Assembly: GCA_937873255.1 (NCBI GenBank)
Contig: CALMVM010000617.1
Coordinates: 14,125-23,366 of the forward strand
Source of the DNA: an uncultured Verrucomicrobiota bacterium
Lineage (GTDB): Bacteria > Verrucomicrobiota > Verrucomicrobiia > Chthoniobacterales > SZAS-18
DNA: 9,242 bases
Direction of reading: 5' to 3'
The translations under genes were made by a program, and so were the position numbers. How positions within the stretch are numbered: position 1 is the stretch's first letter; the number at the start of each line of letters is the position of its first letter. A model generated the notes under the pieces. It was given only the letters and a program-made list of their open reading frames with translations. It did no database searches and was not told the origin of the DNA. Positions 1-6,930 of the stretch are shown here, piece after piece.

Positions 1-574
1 AGGCTATCCACGATCCCCACATCGATGCGCTGCCGCCCGCCGCCCGCCCCGCCGCCTCGCATCGCGCCACCGCGTCGAGGTCGGCGCCGACGCCGACGAT
101 CTTCGCCACGTCGTCGGTCTTGCCCTCGTACGAATCCACCACGGTCGGCGGGAACTTGACCGTCCATTCCTCGCGGTCCACGTGCGCGCCGTGTCGTTCG
201 TGGACGAACCAGTCGTTGCCCCAGTAGATCCACACGCCGAGTTGGTGCTCCTCGATGATCTTGATGACCGCCTCGACCACGTCCTTTTTCAAGACGTGCT
301 GCTCGATGATGTCGAGCCCCGGCGGCTTGACGAACAACCCGCCGTTGAACGCCGCCACCGGCGTCGTGATCCCCAGCGGTTCGATCAACATCGCCATGCC
401 GCGCGGCGGCCGCCCGCTGGTGATGGCGAACTCGATGCCGGCCGCGCGCAGCTTCTTGACGGCTTCCTTCGCGCGGTCGGTGAGGAGTTTTTCCTTGGTG
501 ACGAGCGTGCCGTCCACGTCGGCGAGCAGGAGACGGGGACGCGGCGGGTTGGGATCGGGTTTTGAGTCGGCCAT
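1..574 (-). CDS. HAD-superfamily hydrolase, Cof-like (HAD-IIB), partial (C-terminus beyond left edge)
   Basis: The 191 visible residues form the N-terminal part of a cytoplasmic HAD phosphatase. Motif I is the DVDGTL stretch at residues 19-24; D19 would be the nucleophile and D21 the general acid/base. Motif II is the ITSGRP stretch around S53, and the FNGG stretch near residue 77 is typical of Cof/HAD-IIB enzymes, which dephosphorylate small phosphorylated metabolites such as sugar phosphates and flavin precursors. The later Lys and Asp-Asp motifs (III and IV) fall beyond the left edge, so catalytic completeness cannot be judged. The start is the ATG at 574-572, shortly before the conserved core; no Shine-Dalgarno sequence precedes it. 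A very GC-rich low-complexity stretch at about 31-56 lies in the last visible codons, where the reading frame is less convincing. The gene is divergent from the secreted-protein gene at 696. Family is confident; substrate is not predictable. Confidence 0.85.
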   Translation of the reverse strand, partial: MADSKPDPNPPRPRLLLADVDGTLVTKEKLLTDRAKEAVKKLRAAGIEFAITSGRPPRGMAMLIEPLGITTPVAAFNGGLFVKPPGLDIIEQHVLKKDVVEAVIKIIEEHQLGVWIYWGNDWFVHERHGAHVDREEWTVKFPPTVVDSYEGKTDDVAKIVGVGADLDAVARCEAAGRAAGGSASMWGSWIA

Positions 575-695
575 GTGGATGCGGGGAAAGGTGCGCGCAG
601 AAAAAAATCGGCGCGCTCTTGCCCGCTGGCTGTCTCCTCCGCCAACGGTCGCGTCGTCTCTTGCAAGATGGCGGGCGGGGTGCGTTCCTCGTGAG
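575..695. other. Divergent intergenic region between the HAD hydrolase and the secreted-protein gene
   Basis: This 121-bp gap should hold promoters for two divergent genes. I see no convincing -35/-10 pair on either strand. The only structure is a short inverted repeat, GCGCGC at 593-598 and again at 611-616, flanking a run of seven A (601-607). In the leader of the minus-strand HAD gene this would be a 6-bp stem with a T-rich loop. It is too weak to call a terminator or operator. Confidence 0.3.
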
Positions 696-1211
696 ATGAA
701 GATCGCCATTTCCCGGCTGTCCCCACGTTGGTTACCCGGCCTGTGCCTGACGCTGGCGCTCGCCGTTTTCGCCCCGCGCCTCTCCGCCGCGCCAAAAGAC
801 ATCGTTGTCCCTCTGAACGAGCCCCTGCTCGCGCATCTGGAAAAAACCGCGACCGGCCTGACCGCGCGGGAACAGGCCGACCGCGCGTTGAAAAAAGATT
901 TCGAGGCGTGTCAAAAAGACAAGAAAATCACGGGCGATACGTCCGACGCGATGTCGGCTTCCATCGCTGCACGGCATCCGCGCGTGGCGGCGGCGCTGGC
1001 GGCGGAAGGTTGGAAGGCAGGCGATTTCTACGTGGCCTACCTCACGGTCGCTGCCATGCCGTTCCTGAGCGACCTGAGCCACGGCGGGATACCGGATGAC
1101 AACAAAGTTGCCCGCCAGAGCATCGCCTTTTACGACAAACGCAAAACCCGTGTCATGGCCGTGATTCGGAAGCTCGGGCCTCTGACGGCGATGGCCGAGA
1201 ACATGGAATAA
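696..1211 (+). CDS. Small secreted protein of unknown function
   Basis: The product has 171 residues. Residues 1-32 look like a classical Sec signal peptide: basic start (MKIAISR), hydrophobic core around 13-26, and probable cleavage after the LSAA stretch near residue 32. The mature protein of about 140 residues is mostly helical and charged, with a single cysteine (C72), no transmembrane span and no motif I recognise. By eye, its middle (RHPRVAAALAAEGW, then a hydrophobic helix, then a GG-I-P turn) recalls uncharacterised small exported proteins that occur in many Gram-negative phyla, but this is only an impression. The frame stays open upstream to 255, but that part overlaps the HAD gene antisense. 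The ATG at 696 is chosen because the signal peptide begins there; only a weak GTGAG precedes it. It converges on trxA, with a hairpin between the two 3' ends. Confidence 0.7.
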   Translation: MKIAISRLSPRWLPGLCLTLALAVFAPRLSAAPKDIVVPLNEPLLAHLEKTATGLTAREQADRALKKDFEACQKDKKITGDTSDAMSASIAARHPRVAAALAAEGWKAGDFYVAYLTVAAMPFLSDLSHGGIPDDNKVARQSIAFYDKRKTRVMAVIRKLGPLTAMAENME

Positions 1212-1230
1212 CGACCGGCCCGCCGGTCGT
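1211..1230. terminator. Perfect hairpin between convergent genes, probable bidirectional terminator
   Basis: The sequence ACGACCGGC-CC-GCCGGTCGT is a perfect 9-bp inverted repeat with a 2-nt centre (or 8 bp with a 4-nt loop). It starts at the last base of the secreted-protein stop codon and lies 23 bp beyond the thioredoxin stop. Its position between two convergent 3' ends suggests transcription termination in both directions. Neither strand has a proper T-tract after the stem (the minus strand reads only TTATTCC), so it is not a textbook intrinsic terminator. It could instead act as a 3'-end stabilising stem. Confidence 0.5.
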
Positions 1231-1253
1231 CGTCCATCCGAGGCATGGAGGCA

Positions 1254-1598
1254 TCAAACCACCGACTTGGCCGCGAGGCCGTCGAGCTTCTGGAGGATCG
1301 CCTTCTTGCCCACCGCGCCGATGAGCGTGTCGCGCACCTCGCCGCCCTGGAAAAACAGCAGCGCCGGGATGTTGCGGATGTTGTACTTCATGGCAAGCGA
1401 CTGGTTGCCGTCCACGTCCACCTTGGCCACGCGCACCTTGCCGGCGCTCTCGCGCGCGATTTCGTCGAGCACGGGCGAGATCATCTTGCACGGACCGCAC
1501 CAACTCGCCCAGAAATCGACCACCACCGGCACGTCGGATTGCAGCACCGCGCGCTCGAAGGAAGCTTCGTCCACATGGAGAGGTTCGTCGTTGTTCAT
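1254..1598 (-). CDS. trxA: Thioredoxin
   Basis: A 114-residue classical cytoplasmic thioredoxin, close to the usual length of about 105-110. The redox-active WCGPC motif is at residues 33-37, preceded by the conserved DFWA strand whose D28 matches the buried aspartate of E. coli Trx. The cis-proline is P78 in a NIPAL context; the usual Thr after the proline is Ala here, a tolerated change. There is no signal peptide, so it acts as a general disulfide reductase in the cytoplasm, not as a periplasmic Cu-centre assembly factor like TlpA. The ATG at 1598 gives the expected family N-terminus, but no Shine-Dalgarno sequence lies ahead of it. It sits 93 bp behind coxD on the same strand. A good -35 element in that gap suggests its own promoter, although read-through from the oxidase operon is possible. 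Confidence 0.95.
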   Translation of the reverse strand: MNNDEPLHVDEASFERAVLQSDVPVVVDFWASWCGPCKMISPVLDEIARESAGKVRVAKVDVDGNQSLAMKYNIRNIPALLFFQGGEVRDTLIGAVGKKAILQKLDGLAAKSVV

Positions 1599-1641
1599 AG
1601 GATCAAAAAGGTAGATTGTTCGCAGAAATACGAACTAAGCG

Positions 1642-1670
1642 AACATCGGCCCGTTCGCGCTGTTTGTCAA
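1642..1670 (-). promoter_or_regulatory. Candidate sigma70-type promoter for trxA
   Basis: On the minus strand a perfect TTGACA (1670-1665) is followed, after exactly 17 bp, by GATGTT (1647-1642), which matches the -10 consensus at three of six positions including the second A and the last T. Transcription would start about 35 nt before the trxA ATG at 1598. The exact -35, ideal spacing and location in the only sizeable gap of the minus-strand series favour it; the weak -10 keeps it tentative. Confidence 0.45.
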
Positions 1671-1678
1671 ACGCGTCG

Positions 1679-1693
1679 GACCGCAGGCCGGTC
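1679..1693 (-). other. Short hairpin overlapping the coxD stop codon
   Basis: GACCG-CAGGC-CGGTC is a perfect 5-bp inverted repeat with a 5-nt loop; two bases of the coxD TGA (1692-1694) lie in its stem. No T-run follows, so it is not a convincing terminator. It might protect the 3' end of the oxidase message or attenuate read-through into trxA. Confidence 0.25.
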
Positions 1694-2048
1694 ATGGTTT
1701 CGCCGAGGCGGGATTGTTGAATTCGACATGGTCCTGGCCGTTCGTGCCGCCGCGCCAGTTCTGCGCGCTCCAGCCCCGCGTCTGGTAGTCGGTCTCCGTG
1801 AAAATCAGGAGCAGCAGCAGCCAGATGAAGCCCGCCGACGCGAACAACCAGACCAACGGTTTGCTGTAGCGCACCTCCATGAAAAACAGGATGATGAGCG
1901 CCGCCTTGGCTATCGAAATCGTCAGCGCCGCCGCGACGTTGAACGGACCGAGGTTGATAAAATTCGCGCCGACGGTCAGCACGAGCAACAACAGCAACAG
2001 CGCGAAGGTGCGCAGGTAAACTTTGGGTTGGACGATCTCGGTGGGCAT
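1692..2048 (-). CDS. coxD: Cytochrome c oxidase subunit IV (prokaryotic COX4 / CtaF type)
   Basis: A 118-residue inner-membrane protein with three hydrophobic spans (about residues 14-32, 36-56 and 63-82) and a short hydrophilic C-terminal tail. The second-span signature SIAKAALIILFFMEVRYS, followed by a W-L-F span and an ETDYQTRGW end, is characteristic of the small subunit IV of bacterial caa3/aa3 oxidases. This subunit stabilises the CuB centre during assembly and is not catalytic. The ATG at 2048 is chosen because it gives the family N-terminus and leaves an 11-bp gap after coxC; an ATG further upstream at 2105 would overlap coxC by 46 bp. No Shine-Dalgarno sequence precedes the start. 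It is the last gene of the oxidase operon. Confidence 0.92.
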   Translation of the reverse strand: MPTEIVQPKVYLRTFALLLLLLVLTVGANFINLGPFNVAAALTISIAKAALIILFFMEVRYSKPLVWLFASAGFIWLLLLLIFTETDYQTRGWSAQNWRGGTNGQDHVEFNNPASAKP

Positions 2049-2059
2049 GGGCGTTGGTT

Positions 2060-2731
2060 TCAGCGTCGCGCGATGAGGTAGAGCAGCGGGAAAAGGAACA
2101 CCCACACGATATCCACGAAATGCCAGTACAGGCCGGCGATCTCGACGGGATTATAGTATTCGCGGCTGAACTTTCCGCGCCACGATTGTACGGCGAGCAC
2201 GGTCAGGATGACGATCCCAATGGTGACGTGCAGGCTGTGCAGACCCGTCATCAGAAAATACAGCAGGAAGAAAAGCTGCACCTGATTGGCCGGTGCCTTG
2301 CCGCCCTCGTAACGGAACGACGGCCCGGGGATGTGGTGCTCGGCGAAATCCTTGTAATACTCGTATCCGTGCAGGCACAAAAATAGCCCGCCGATCCCCG
2401 CCGCCAACAGCAGGAAGACCGTCAACGCCCGCCGCGCGTCCGTCTGTGCGGCATGCACGGCCATCGCCATCGCAAAACTGCTGACCAGCAAGATCGCCGT
2501 GTCCGCCGCGCCCGCCCACATCAGCAAATCCTTGCTGGCCGCCGCGAACGCCGCCGGGTACGACACCCGGTAGATCGTGTAAGCGCCGAACAGGCCGCCA
2601 AAGAACAAAATCTCCGTCGAGAGAAACAGCCACATTCCCAGATGCGCGGCCTCGGTCTGCTGTTCGAGATCGTTGAATTGTTCCTCGCGCGCCGGCGGCG
2701 GGGCGTTCCGGGAAGTGGCGGCTTCGGGCAT
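2060..2731 (-). CDS. coxC: Cytochrome c oxidase subunit III
   Basis: A 223-residue integral membrane subunit of the haem-copper oxidase with about five transmembrane spans (starting near residues 33, 70, 104, 150 and 200). This is the shorter form that lacks the first two helices of mitochondrial COX3. Diagnostic features are the GMWLFLSTEILFF stretch with conserved E40, the GLHSLHV motif near residues 163-169, and the C-terminal GLYWHFVDIVWVFLFPLLY signature. Subunit III has no metal; it supports stable turnover and proton uptake of subunit I. The start is the ATG at 2731, 15 bp after the coxA stop. No Shine-Dalgarno sequence is present; the start is preceded by TTTTCCACCC. It lies between coxA and coxD, the common gene order. 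Confidence 0.95.
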   Translation of the reverse strand: MPEAATSRNAPPPAREEQFNDLEQQTEAAHLGMWLFLSTEILFFGGLFGAYTIYRVSYPAAFAAASKDLLMWAGAADTAILLVSSFAMAMAVHAAQTDARRALTVFLLLAAGIGGLFLCLHGYEYYKDFAEHHIPGPSFRYEGGKAPANQVQLFFLLYFLMTGLHSLHVTIGIVILTVLAVQSWRGKFSREYYNPVEIAGLYWHFVDIVWVFLFPLLYLIARR

Positions 2732-2746
2732 GGGTGGAAAATGCGG

Positions 2747-4438
2747 TTATGCGTGTTCCAAGGCGCGTCTACCTTTTTCGGCTTTCAGATGTTCGTCCGA
2801 GGCCGCCAGCGGGTAAGCGTAGGGTTCTTCCGTGACGATGGGTGTCACGTCGAAATTATGCTTGGGTGGCGGCGAGGTGGTCTGCCACTCCAGACCCGTT
2901 GCCTCCCAGGGATTTTCACCCGCGCGTTTTCCTTTTTTCAGCGACCAGATCAAATAACCCAGCGGCATCATGTAGCCCACCGCCAGGATCGACGCGCCCG
3001 CCGTGGACAGGACGTTCCACACCTGCCACTCCGGCGGGTAAGCGTGATACCGGCGCGGCATCCCGAGATAGCCCAAGATGAACTGCGGGAAAAACGTCAG
3101 GTTGAAACCGATGAACGTTACCAGCGCGGCGAGTTGGCCGAGTGGTTCGGGATAACGGCGGCCGGTGATCTTCGGCCACCAGTAATGCAACCCGCCCATG
3201 AACGCGAGCACCATCCCACCAACCATAATGTAATGGAAATGCGCCACAACGAAATACGTGTCGTGCAGATGCACGTCGGTTGCCAATGCGGCGACAAATA
3301 ACCCCGTCATGCCGCCGATGGTGAACAGTCCGATGAACCCGAGCGCGTACAACATCGGCGTCTCGAAGGTGATCGACCCCTTGTAAAGCGTGGCCGTCCA
3401 GTTGAACACCTTGATCGCCGATGGCACCGCGATGACAAAACTCAGAAACGAAAACACCATCCCCGAGTAAACCGACTGACTGCTCAGGAACATGTGGTGC
3501 CCCCACACGACAAACCCGAGGATCGCAATCGCCATGCTGGCGAACGCAATGAACTCGTAGCCGAAGATTCGTTTGCGCGAAAAACACGTGATCAATTCGC
3601 TGATGACTCCGAAGCCCGGCAGGATCATGATGTAAACGGCCGGGTGCGAATAGAACCAGAACAGATGCTGGAACAACACCGGGTCCCCACCCAGCGCCGG
3701 GTCGAAGATGCCCACGCCCCACAGCCGCTCGATGGCAAGCAGCATCGTCACCACGGCAAGCACCGGCGTCGCCAAGACCATGATGATGCTCGTCGCGTAC
3801 AACGACCAACAGAACAGCGGCAGGCGCATCCACTTCATGCCGGGCGCGCGCATCTTGTGGATCGTGACGATGAAATTCAGCCCGGTCAGGATCGATGAAA
3901 ACCCCGAGATGAACACGCCCATCGCCATGGCGAAGACGTGGGTGTTCGTGTATTTCGTACTCAGCGGCGTGTAGAAGGTCCAACCCGTTTCCACGCCGCC
4001 GGCGAACACCGCGTAGAGCGTGAACGCGCCAGCCGTGATGAAGATGTACCAACTAGCCAGATTTAACTTCGGAAACGCGAGGTCGCGCGCGCCGATCATC
4101 AACGGAATCAGGAAATTACCTAGAACAGTAGGAATCGATGGAATCAGGAAAAACCACACCATCAACACGCCATGGATCGTGAAGAGTTTGTTGTAGGTCT
4201 GCGACAACACCAGGTCGCCCGCCGGGGTCAACAATTCCAGGCGCATCATCGCTGCAGCGAAGCTGGCAATGGCGAAAAAAATCAGGATTGTGAACAGGTA
4301 CAACAATCCGATCCGCTTATGATCGGTCGTCAGCAGCCACGAACGGATCGTGGTTTCCTCGTTGAGATAATTCTTTGCGGGCGGCGGGCCGAAGTCGGTC
4401 TCGGCAAGATCGGACGCGGATGGGATCTGCGTGCTCAT
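2747..4438 (-). CDS. coxA: Cytochrome c oxidase subunit I, haem-copper oxygen reductase, A2-type signature
   Basis: The 563-residue catalytic subunit with about 12 transmembrane helices reduces O2 to water at a haem a3/CuB centre and pumps protons. Metal ligands are all visible: H89 and H402 for low-spin haem a, H400 for haem a3, and H265, H314 and H315 for CuB. Y269 is the His-linked tyrosine. Helix VI reads Y263-S264-H265-P-A-V-Y269. The D-channel glutamate found in A1 enzymes (GHPEVY) is therefore replaced, and a YS pair is present, as in A2-type enzymes such as the Rhodothermus marinus and Thermus caa3 oxidases. The D-channel aspartate (D119) and K-channel lysine (K343, with S340) are kept. 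The start is the ATG at 4438, 7 bp after coxB; the frame is open to 4699, but that extension overlaps coxB. No Shine-Dalgarno sequence precedes it. The C-terminal 60 residues are a hydrophilic cytoplasmic tail. Confidence 0.97.
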   Translation of the reverse strand: MSTQIPSASDLAETDFGPPPAKNYLNEETTIRSWLLTTDHKRIGLLYLFTILIFFAIASFAAAMMRLELLTPAGDLVLSQTYNKLFTIHGVLMVWFFLIPSIPTVLGNFLIPLMIGARDLAFPKLNLASWYIFITAGAFTLYAVFAGGVETGWTFYTPLSTKYTNTHVFAMAMGVFISGFSSILTGLNFIVTIHKMRAPGMKWMRLPLFCWSLYATSIIMVLATPVLAVVTMLLAIERLWGVGIFDPALGGDPVLFQHLFWFYSHPAVYIMILPGFGVISELITCFSRKRIFGYEFIAFASMAIAILGFVVWGHHMFLSSQSVYSGMVFSFLSFVIAVPSAIKVFNWTATLYKGSITFETPMLYALGFIGLFTIGGMTGLFVAALATDVHLHDTYFVVAHFHYIMVGGMVLAFMGGLHYWWPKITGRRYPEPLGQLAALVTFIGFNLTFFPQFILGYLGMPRRYHAYPPEWQVWNVLSTAGASILAVGYMMPLGYLIWSLKKGKRAGENPWEATGLEWQTTSPPPKHNFDVTPIVTEEPYAYPLAASDEHLKAEKGRRALEHA

Positions 4439-4445
4439 GGGTGGG

Positions 4446-5585
4446 TCAGTAGGAAGTCGGCTGCGGGCTGAACGCGGGTGAAGGCGGCGCGTTTTGCGGC
4501 GTCGGCCCGGCGGCAGGCGAAGGCATGGCGGTCGGCCCCGATGTGCCCGGCGGCGGGTTTTGCGTGGTCGGGACATGCGTCTGCGTTTGTCCACCGACGC
4601 CCTCGTTCTGGCGAAGATATTCATCGGGCGTATAACGGCCGAGGCTTTTAATGTATTGGACGAGTTGAAAAACTTCCTCCTCACCGATCTGCCCCGCATA
4701 AGACGGCATGACGCTCGGCGGGCCGTAGCTCATGACGATCTGTTTTTGCGGTAACAGGATCGAGTCATGAATGTATCGATCGTCGGCGGTGACGAACTCA
4801 CCGTTGTCCAGCGGCACGGGATGGCCATACAACCCGACGAGGCTCGGCGCGCGGATTTGCGAGTTTTCCCCGTGGCAACCGCTGCAACCCAGCGCGCGGA
4901 ACAAGCGCTCGCCGCGCGCGACGAGTGTGCCTTGCTCGGTGCCGACGTTGACCCACTCGTTATATTCGACGGGGTTCAACACCGTGACCCACCCGACCAT
5001 TTCGGCGTGGCCCATGCCGCAGAGCTGATCGCAAAAAATCCGGTAGCGCCCCAGCTTCGTGGCCTTGAACCATTGGGTCGTGTAGCGGCCCGGCAACACG
5101 TCCTGTTTCAGGCGAAACGCGGGGATGCCGAAGTTGTGGATCACGTCCTGCGAGGTCATCACGAGGCGCACGGTGCGGTCCACGGGGACGTGGAGTTCGT
5201 TGAGTTCGCGGTGGCCTTCGGCATGTTGGACGTTCCACATCCATTGTTTGCCGATAACGTTGACCTCCAGCGCGTCGGCGGCGTCAGGCATCGTTTTGAT
5301 GTGCGCGTAGACCGTGGCTCCCCACGCAAAAATCCCCATGGCGATAAGCAGCGGGATGCCCGACCAGATCACCTCGGGAATCCAGGTGCGGAAAGTGTCA
5401 GGCGTACGGTCGGCGGGGCTACCCTTGCGGTATTTATAGAGGAAAAAGAACATCGGCCCGAAGACGACGGCCACGATGCCACACGTCAGCAGGACGAGGA
5501 ACCAGAACAGCAAATCCACCTGCCCCGCCATCGAGGAGGCTTGATCGGGAACGAGCGGAAGCTCCATGGCGACGGGGAAGTTCAT
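4446..5585 (-). CDS. coxB: Cytochrome c oxidase subunit II with fused cytochrome c domain (caa3 type)
   Basis: A 379-residue subunit that takes electrons into the oxidase. Two membrane helices (about 24-50 and 72-96) are followed by a periplasmic cupredoxin domain holding dinuclear CuA. The ligands are H150, C185, C189, H193 and M196 in [13 protein letters not shown]187 replaces the usual Glu, as in the Thermus ba3 enzyme. The KQWMW aromatic patch is at 113-117. A C-terminal monohaem cytochrome c domain follows, with C234-S-G-C237-H238 and probable axial M293, which makes this a caa3 oxidase able to accept electrons directly from its partner complex. Residues 331-379 form a Pro/Thr/Gln-rich, probably disordered tail. 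The ATG at 5585 overlaps the sco stop by 4 bp (ATGA). A second ATG six codons later is possible; neither has a Shine-Dalgarno sequence. The long plus-strand ORF over this gene is a shadow. Confidence 0.96.
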   Translation of the reverse strand: MNFPVAMELPLVPDQASSMAGQVDLLFWFLVLLTCGIVAVVFGPMFFFLYKYRKGSPADRTPDTFRTWIPEVIWSGIPLLIAMGIFAWGATVYAHIKTMPDAADALEVNVIGKQWMWNVQHAEGHRELNELHVPVDRTVRLVMTSQDVIHNFGIPAFRLKQDVLPGRYTTQWFKATKLGRYRIFCDQLCGMGHAEMVGWVTVLNPVEYNEWVNVGTEQGTLVARGERLFRALGCSGCHGENSQIRAPSLVGLYGHPVPLDNGEFVTADDRYIHDSILLPQKQIVMSYGPPSVMPSYAGQIGEEEVFQLVQYIKSLGRYTPDEYLRQNEGVGGQTQTHVPTTQNPPPGTSGPTAMPSPAAGPTPQNAPPSPAFSPQPTSY

Positions 5586-6406
5586 ACCCGGACGGGTTCG
5601 CGGCGGACGAGGTGGACGAACAGCCCACCGAGACAAAGCAGGGTCAGCGCACCCGCCCCGCGCAGGACCCCGATGATGAGCGCGCCGTACTTACCCGACA
5701 CCGGGTTGAAGTGAAAACACACCATGAGCAGTTGCTCGATGGGCGAACCCACTTTCCTTTCGCCCGCGACGCCGAGCGCGGCGCGGAGCGTGGCGGCGTC
5801 GTACGTCACGCCGAAGAGGTATTGCGACACGCGGCCCTCGGGCGTGAGGACGACGATGCCCGCCGGGTGCGCGTACTGTTTCGTGACGGGGTCGTACGCG
5901 TAGCGAAAGCCCACGGCGTCGGCGAGGCGGTGGATCAATCCCTCGTCGGGGCTGGTCAGGAAATGCCAACCGGCATCCGCGCCGGCGCGGGCGTAGCGTT
6001 TGAAATAAAGGCGTTTTTGCGCGGCGGCGTCGGAGGGCGGCTGGCGCGGGTCGACGCTCACGTCGATCACGTCGAAGTCCCGGCCGGTGGTCGGGCGCAG
6101 TTCGGTGAGCGTTTCCACGAGGCTGCCGAGCACCTGGGAACAAAGCATCGGACATTCCTTGTATCCGAGCACGAGCACGGCGGGACGCTTGGTTTCGCCC
6201 AGCAGGTATCCGAGTGTGAGCGGCTGGTTGTTCTCGTCGCGGAACACCGCGTCAAGCGGGATCGTCGCGCCGAGCTTCTGGTCAAAGCCGGCTTGCTCTG
6301 CGATGGCTGCGGCGGCGGGCGCGGTCGTCTCATTCGCGACGGCGCGCGCCGACAACGGCACACATAGCGCGAGCAACGCGAGCAGATAAAAGGCGCGCGA
6401 TTTCAC
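5582..6406 (-). CDS. SCO1/SenC-family copper chaperone with C-terminal membrane anchor
   Basis: A 274-residue SCO-family protein that delivers copper to, or reduces the thiols of, the CuA site of CoxB in the periplasm. Residues 1-25 form a signal sequence or N-terminal anchor. The thioredoxin-like domain carries the copper ligands C85 and C89 (CPMLC, the family CxxxC) and H180 in the YAHPAG stretch, with DVSVDP around 115-120. After the domain comes a CFHFNP-SGKY segment (C230, H232) and a transmembrane helix at about 241-266 ending in RR. This form is common in SCO proteins encoded in ACIII/caa3 operons and differs from the short SCO1 of mitochondria. The start codon is GTG at 6406, in a 4-bp GTGA overlap with the upstream gene. 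No Shine-Dalgarno sequence is seen, so translation is probably coupled. coxB follows, again with a 4-bp overlap. Confidence 0.93.
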   Translation of the reverse strand: MKSRAFYLLALLALCVPLSARAVANETTAPAAAAIAEQAGFDQKLGATIPLDAVFRDENNQPLTLGYLLGETKRPAVLVLGYKECPMLCSQVLGSLVETLTELRPTTGRDFDVIDVSVDPRQPPSDAAAQKRLYFKRYARAGADAGWHFLTSPDEGLIHRLADAVGFRYAYDPVTKQYAHPAGIVVLTPEGRVSQYLFGVTYDAATLRAALGVAGERKVGSPIEQLLMVCFHFNPVSGKYGALIIGVLRGAGALTLLCLGGLFVHLVRREPVRV

Positions 6407-6930
6407 GGACGGAGGCTCTGGCCGTACACTTGTGGGTCGGCGCGCTGGCTTTGCATCTGCTCGACGGTCACGCCGGGCGAGACCGGCGGCAATCCGCGCG
6501 CGGCGACGAGTTCCATCGCGCGGTCGATGGGCACGCGCACGATGCCTTTGTTGCGATCTTCCCAGGCGTAACCGTGCAGGTCGCGCGCGTTGGCCTGCTG
6601 CATCCGGTGGAGGTCTTGCTCGGGAAGTATCTGGAGGAGCGGCCCCTGATAATCGGGCTGCACGCGCACCAACGAACTCGCCCCGGGCTCGCTCCGGGCG
6701 CGGCGTTTGTCGAGGAGACGGTCGAGCACGCCATAGCCTTTGAACAAGACCGACACACCGACCAGCACCGCGAGCAGGATCGCCAGCAGTGAGCCGGCGA
6801 AAATGAACAGCCCCTTGACGCTGACGTCCGTCGCCTCGTGCCCGAGTTGCAACGCGGCGCGTTGGGCGTCGTCGGCGGGAGGCTCGACGGGGCCGGCGTT
6901 CTGTGGTGTGGGTCGGGTGTCAATGTCCAT
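6403..6930 (-). CDS. ACIII/caa3-associated single-span membrane protein, function unknown
   Basis: A 175-residue protein with no named function. Residues 1-38 are hydrophilic and Pro/Asp-rich. One strong transmembrane helix spans about 40-64, and a soluble domain of about 110 residues follows, probably periplasmic. The most family-like part is at about 117-150: DLHGYAWEDR, then GIVRVPIDRAMELVAARGLPP. From memory, small proteins with the same YGWVDR / VRIPIDRAMEL pattern lie next to SCO and cox genes in many ACIII-bearing bacteria, so I infer a role in assembly or in linking the two complexes. No cysteine, haem motif or His-rich copper site is present. The start is the ATG at 6930, 11 bp inside actF, with a strong GGAGGAGG nine bases ahead. 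It overlaps the sco start by 4 bp. Coding is very secure; function is not. Confidence 0.85.
   Translation of the reverse strand: MDIDTRPTPQNAGPVEPPADDAQRAALQLGHEATDVSVKGLFIFAGSLLAILLAVLVGVSVLFKGYGVLDRLLDKRRARSEPGASSLVRVQPDYQGPLLQILPEQDLHRMQQANARDLHGYAWEDRNKGIVRVPIDRAMELVAARGLPPVSPGVTVEQMQSQRADPQVYGQSLRP

Noticed and set aside
1..66. Possible frameshift in the HAD gene at the GC-rich repeat 31-56
   Set aside because: A shifted frame beyond the repeat also gives plausible residues (QRIDVGIVDS), but the original frame (GGSASMWGSW) can be aligned with the family too. With the gene cut at the window edge the question cannot be decided here; reads over the repeat and the rest of the gene would settle it.
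593..616. Inverted repeat GCGCGC around seven A in the HAD leader
   Set aside because: A 6-bp alternating GC repeat is common by chance in such GC-rich DNA and there is no supporting operator symmetry or terminator layout.
1245..2081. Plus-strand open frame of 278 codons opposite trxA and coxD
   Set aside because: It is antisense to a thioredoxin with an intact WCGPC and a clear subunit IV, and its translation is rich in Arg, Gln and His without a recognisable fold.
4439..4699. N-terminal extension of CoxA by 87 codons
   Set aside because: It lies inside coxB, is Arg-rich and unlike any CoxA N-terminus. The ATG at 4438 gives the normal family start.
4767..5714. Plus-strand open frame of 315 codons opposite coxB and the end of sco
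   Set aside because: It is antisense to CoxB, whose CuA and haem c motifs are intact. Its translation is low-complexity and rich in His, Arg and Asp, as expected from a GC-rich shadow frame.
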